This document shows, piece by piece, positions 5,439-6,823 of a stretch of 6,823 nucleotides of DNA. The notes beneath the pieces were generated by a model, which saw nothing but the letters and a program-made list of their open reading frames with translations, ran no database searches and was not told the DNA's origin. The position numbers were made by a program, and so were the translations under genes. Within the stretch, counting starts at the first letter, position 1; every line of letters starts with the position of its first letter. The stretch is from contig JBJMGU010000024.1 of the NCBI GenBank assembly GCA_045807765.1, positions 1 through 6,823 on the forward strand. The letters are read 5' to 3'. The DNA is from DATENM01 sp045807765. GTDB taxonomy: Bacteria; Acidobacteriota; Blastocatellia; UBA7656.

Positions 5439-6823
5439 CTATTCGCTGGCGACGGTCTTCGCGTCGTAGCCCGAAGAGCCGGAGGGCTCCGGCGGCGCGT
5501 ATTGCGAGGTTTGCAAGTTGCCGCGCCCGTCCGTGGCGCGAACCACCAAGCGGTGCTTGCCCGATTGCGGCGTCCATCGTTTTTGCCACAAAACCCAGGA
5601 AAAAGACGACAAAGCGGCTTTGATTTCGACCGGCTCCCAGGTCGCGCCGCCGTCGGTCGAGACTTCGATTTTGCTGATGCCGCGGTCACCGGCAAAGGCG
5701 ATGCCGGCGATGCTCGTTTCGCCTTTGACTGTCCGAGCGGGCGCGTCAATGCGCGACATGGTTTTATATTCGGCGCGGTCGTCCCAGCCGCGCCGCTGCC
5801 AGTAACCTTTCAGATCATAATCAATCGCTTCGAGTCGAGTGATCCACTTGACGTTCTTCATTCCATAGATGCCCGGCACCAGCAAACGCAGCGGGTAGCC
5901 GTGCGCCGGGGTCAAGGGCTGGCCATTCATCTCGTAAACCAACAACGTGCCTTCTTGCATGGCACGATCAAGCGGTATCGAGTCGAGATAATCATCACTG
6001 GCGCGTAGGGCGATGTCGACGACGCCGGGCTTCAAACCCGCTTTTTGCAGCAACTCTTTTAATCGCACGCCGCGCCACCGCGCATTGCCGACCAAATCGC
6101 CGCCGACCTCGTTGCTGATGCAGCAGAGGGTCGCGTACTGCTCGACCGCGGGAAGCGCTTTAATGTCATCGTAAGTCAGGATCATCGTCGTCTCGATGAG
6201 ACCACTGATCACAAGCCGCCATCGCGTAGCGTCTACTTCAGGATCGAAGGCGTTCTTTGAAACAACATAAAAGTCCGGAGTCGGCGTTATCTCAAGCGCG
6301 AGGTTTTCGATGGAGGGAAACTCACCCGTTCCGCCGCGCACGCGGCCTGCACCGCTGTTGAGCCAGGAACCAAGGAGCGACTTCCCAATATCATAAACCC
6401 CGACGGCCAGCCCGGCATAACCGATGCCGCGCACGACTCGTCGACGACTGAGCAGCTTGCTTTGCGCAACCACGGCTCTATCACCATCGAGGTAAGCGCG
6501 CGCCGCGAGGATCAAGGACGCGGCGTAGACCGCATGGGTTAGCAATAGCGTCACCGATGTTGCCAGCGGCCCCTGCCGCAGGTATTGACCAGCAATCCCA
6601 CCACCGAGAATCGGGATGATGACGAGCAAGGTGAGCAGATAAACAACCGCTGCAAAGCCGCCGAGCGCGGCACGACGCGCAATGGCGGTGCGCGGCGATG
6701 GCAGGAGTTGAAAGAAAGCAAAACCGGCGGCGGTCAGCGCAATTAAATAGACAACGACGCAGGCGAGAAAAGCGAGATGCTTGGCGAAAGGGCCGAGCAA
6801 TCCGACGGCGGCTTCGACCATCC
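5439..6823 (-). CDS. Membrane-anchored molybdopterin oxidoreductase of the sulfite oxidase family; N-terminus probably cut by window edge
   Basis: At least 460 residues, counted from the ATG at 6821, which may be internal because the frame stays open to the edge. Three hydrophobic segments (about 15-37, 51-73, 86-108) look like membrane helices. They are followed by SRRRVVRG (125-132) and a fourth hydrophobic stretch (133-150), resembling a twin-arginine export signal. The molybdopterin domain (about 165-340) has TLCCISNEVGGDLVGNARW (231-249), where C233 or C234, by family analogy probably C234, would be the molybdenum thiolate ligand, and HGYPLRLLVPGIYGMKNVKW (307-326). The C-terminal Mo-co dimerisation-type domain includes WQRRGWDD (341-348), SRIDAPA (356-362) and VSTDGGATW (387-395). 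I see no heme or cytochrome motif. It probably carries out oxygen-atom transfer chemistry on the outer face of the cytoplasmic membrane; whether on sulfite is unknown. It converges on the ATPase gene with 15 bp between stops. Confidence 0.93.
   Translation of the reverse strand, partial: MVEAAVGLLGPFAKHLAFLACVVVYLIALTAAGFAFFQLLPSPRTAIARRAALGGFAAVVYLLTLLVIIPILGGGIAGQYLRQGPLATSVTLLLTHAVYAASLILAARAYLDGDRAVVAQSKLLSRRRVVRGIGYAGLAVGVYDIGKSLLGSWLNSGAGRVRGGTGEFPSIENLALEITPTPDFYVVSKNAFDPEVDATRWRLVISGLIETTMILTYDDIKALPAVEQYATLCCISNEVGGDLVGNARWRGVRLKELLQKAGLKPGVVDIALRASDDYLDSIPLDRAMQEGTLLVYEMNGQPLTPAHGYPLRLLVPGIYGMKNVKWITRLEAIDYDLKGYWQRRGWDDRAEYKTMSRIDAPARTVKGETSIAGIAFAGDRGISKIEVSTDGGATWEPVEIKAALSSFSWVLWQKRWTPQSGKHRLVVRATDGRGNLQTSQYAPPEPSGSSGYDAKTVASE

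Noticed and set aside
5422..5439. Possible bidirectional terminator between the convergent genes (GATGTCA...TGATCATC)
   Set aside because: The stem is only about 7 pairs with a bulge and a GCC loop, is poor in GC, overlaps both stop codons and has no T-run on either strand.
5502..6008. Plus-strand open frame of 168 codons
   Set aside because: Antisense shadow of the sulfite oxidase-family gene, which is supported by family motifs throughout.

Overview
The window carries four protein-coding genes and no RNA genes, CRISPR arrays or insertion sequences that I can see. Two genes, on the minus strand at 1-1988 and 2070-3293, encode exported hydrolases: an amidohydrolase with an extra N-terminal domain, cut by the left edge, and a self-processing P1-family (DmpA-type) aminopeptidase. 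A plus-strand gene at 3513-5423 encodes a GspE/PilB-type secretion or pilus ATPase. A minus-strand gene at 5439-6823, cut by the right edge, encodes a membrane-anchored molybdopterin oxidoreductase of the sulfite oxidase family.

Layout: the peptidase and amidohydrolase are co-directional with an 81-bp gap, so they may be co-transcribed. The amidohydrolase also has a promoter-like extended -10 just upstream. The peptidase and the ATPase are divergent around a 219-bp intergenic region (3294-3512) rich in short AT-rich repeats and one compact GC hairpin. The ATPase and the oxidoreductase converge with only 15 bp between their stop codons.

Organism: the moderately high GC, signal peptides, a Tat-like motif, a type II secretion/type IV pilus-class ATPase and several exported amidohydrolase/P1 peptidase-type enzymes suggest a diderm environmental bacterium. 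Acidobacteriota (Blastocatellia-like) is my best guess, by general resemblance only and not from any marker gene.

Working together: the two hydrolases plausibly act outside the cytoplasm on peptides or amide-containing nutrients. The ATPase would power a pilus or secretion machine encoded elsewhere, since no pilin, GspF/PilC or secretin gene lies next to it. The oxidoreductase is an independent envelope redox enzyme. I see no clear new multi-gene system. The points most worth a second look are the four tandem MshEN-like repeats and extra CxxC of the ATPase, the two-domain amidohydrolase, and the repeat-laden divergent promoter region, which also creates a false N-terminal extension of the ATPase.
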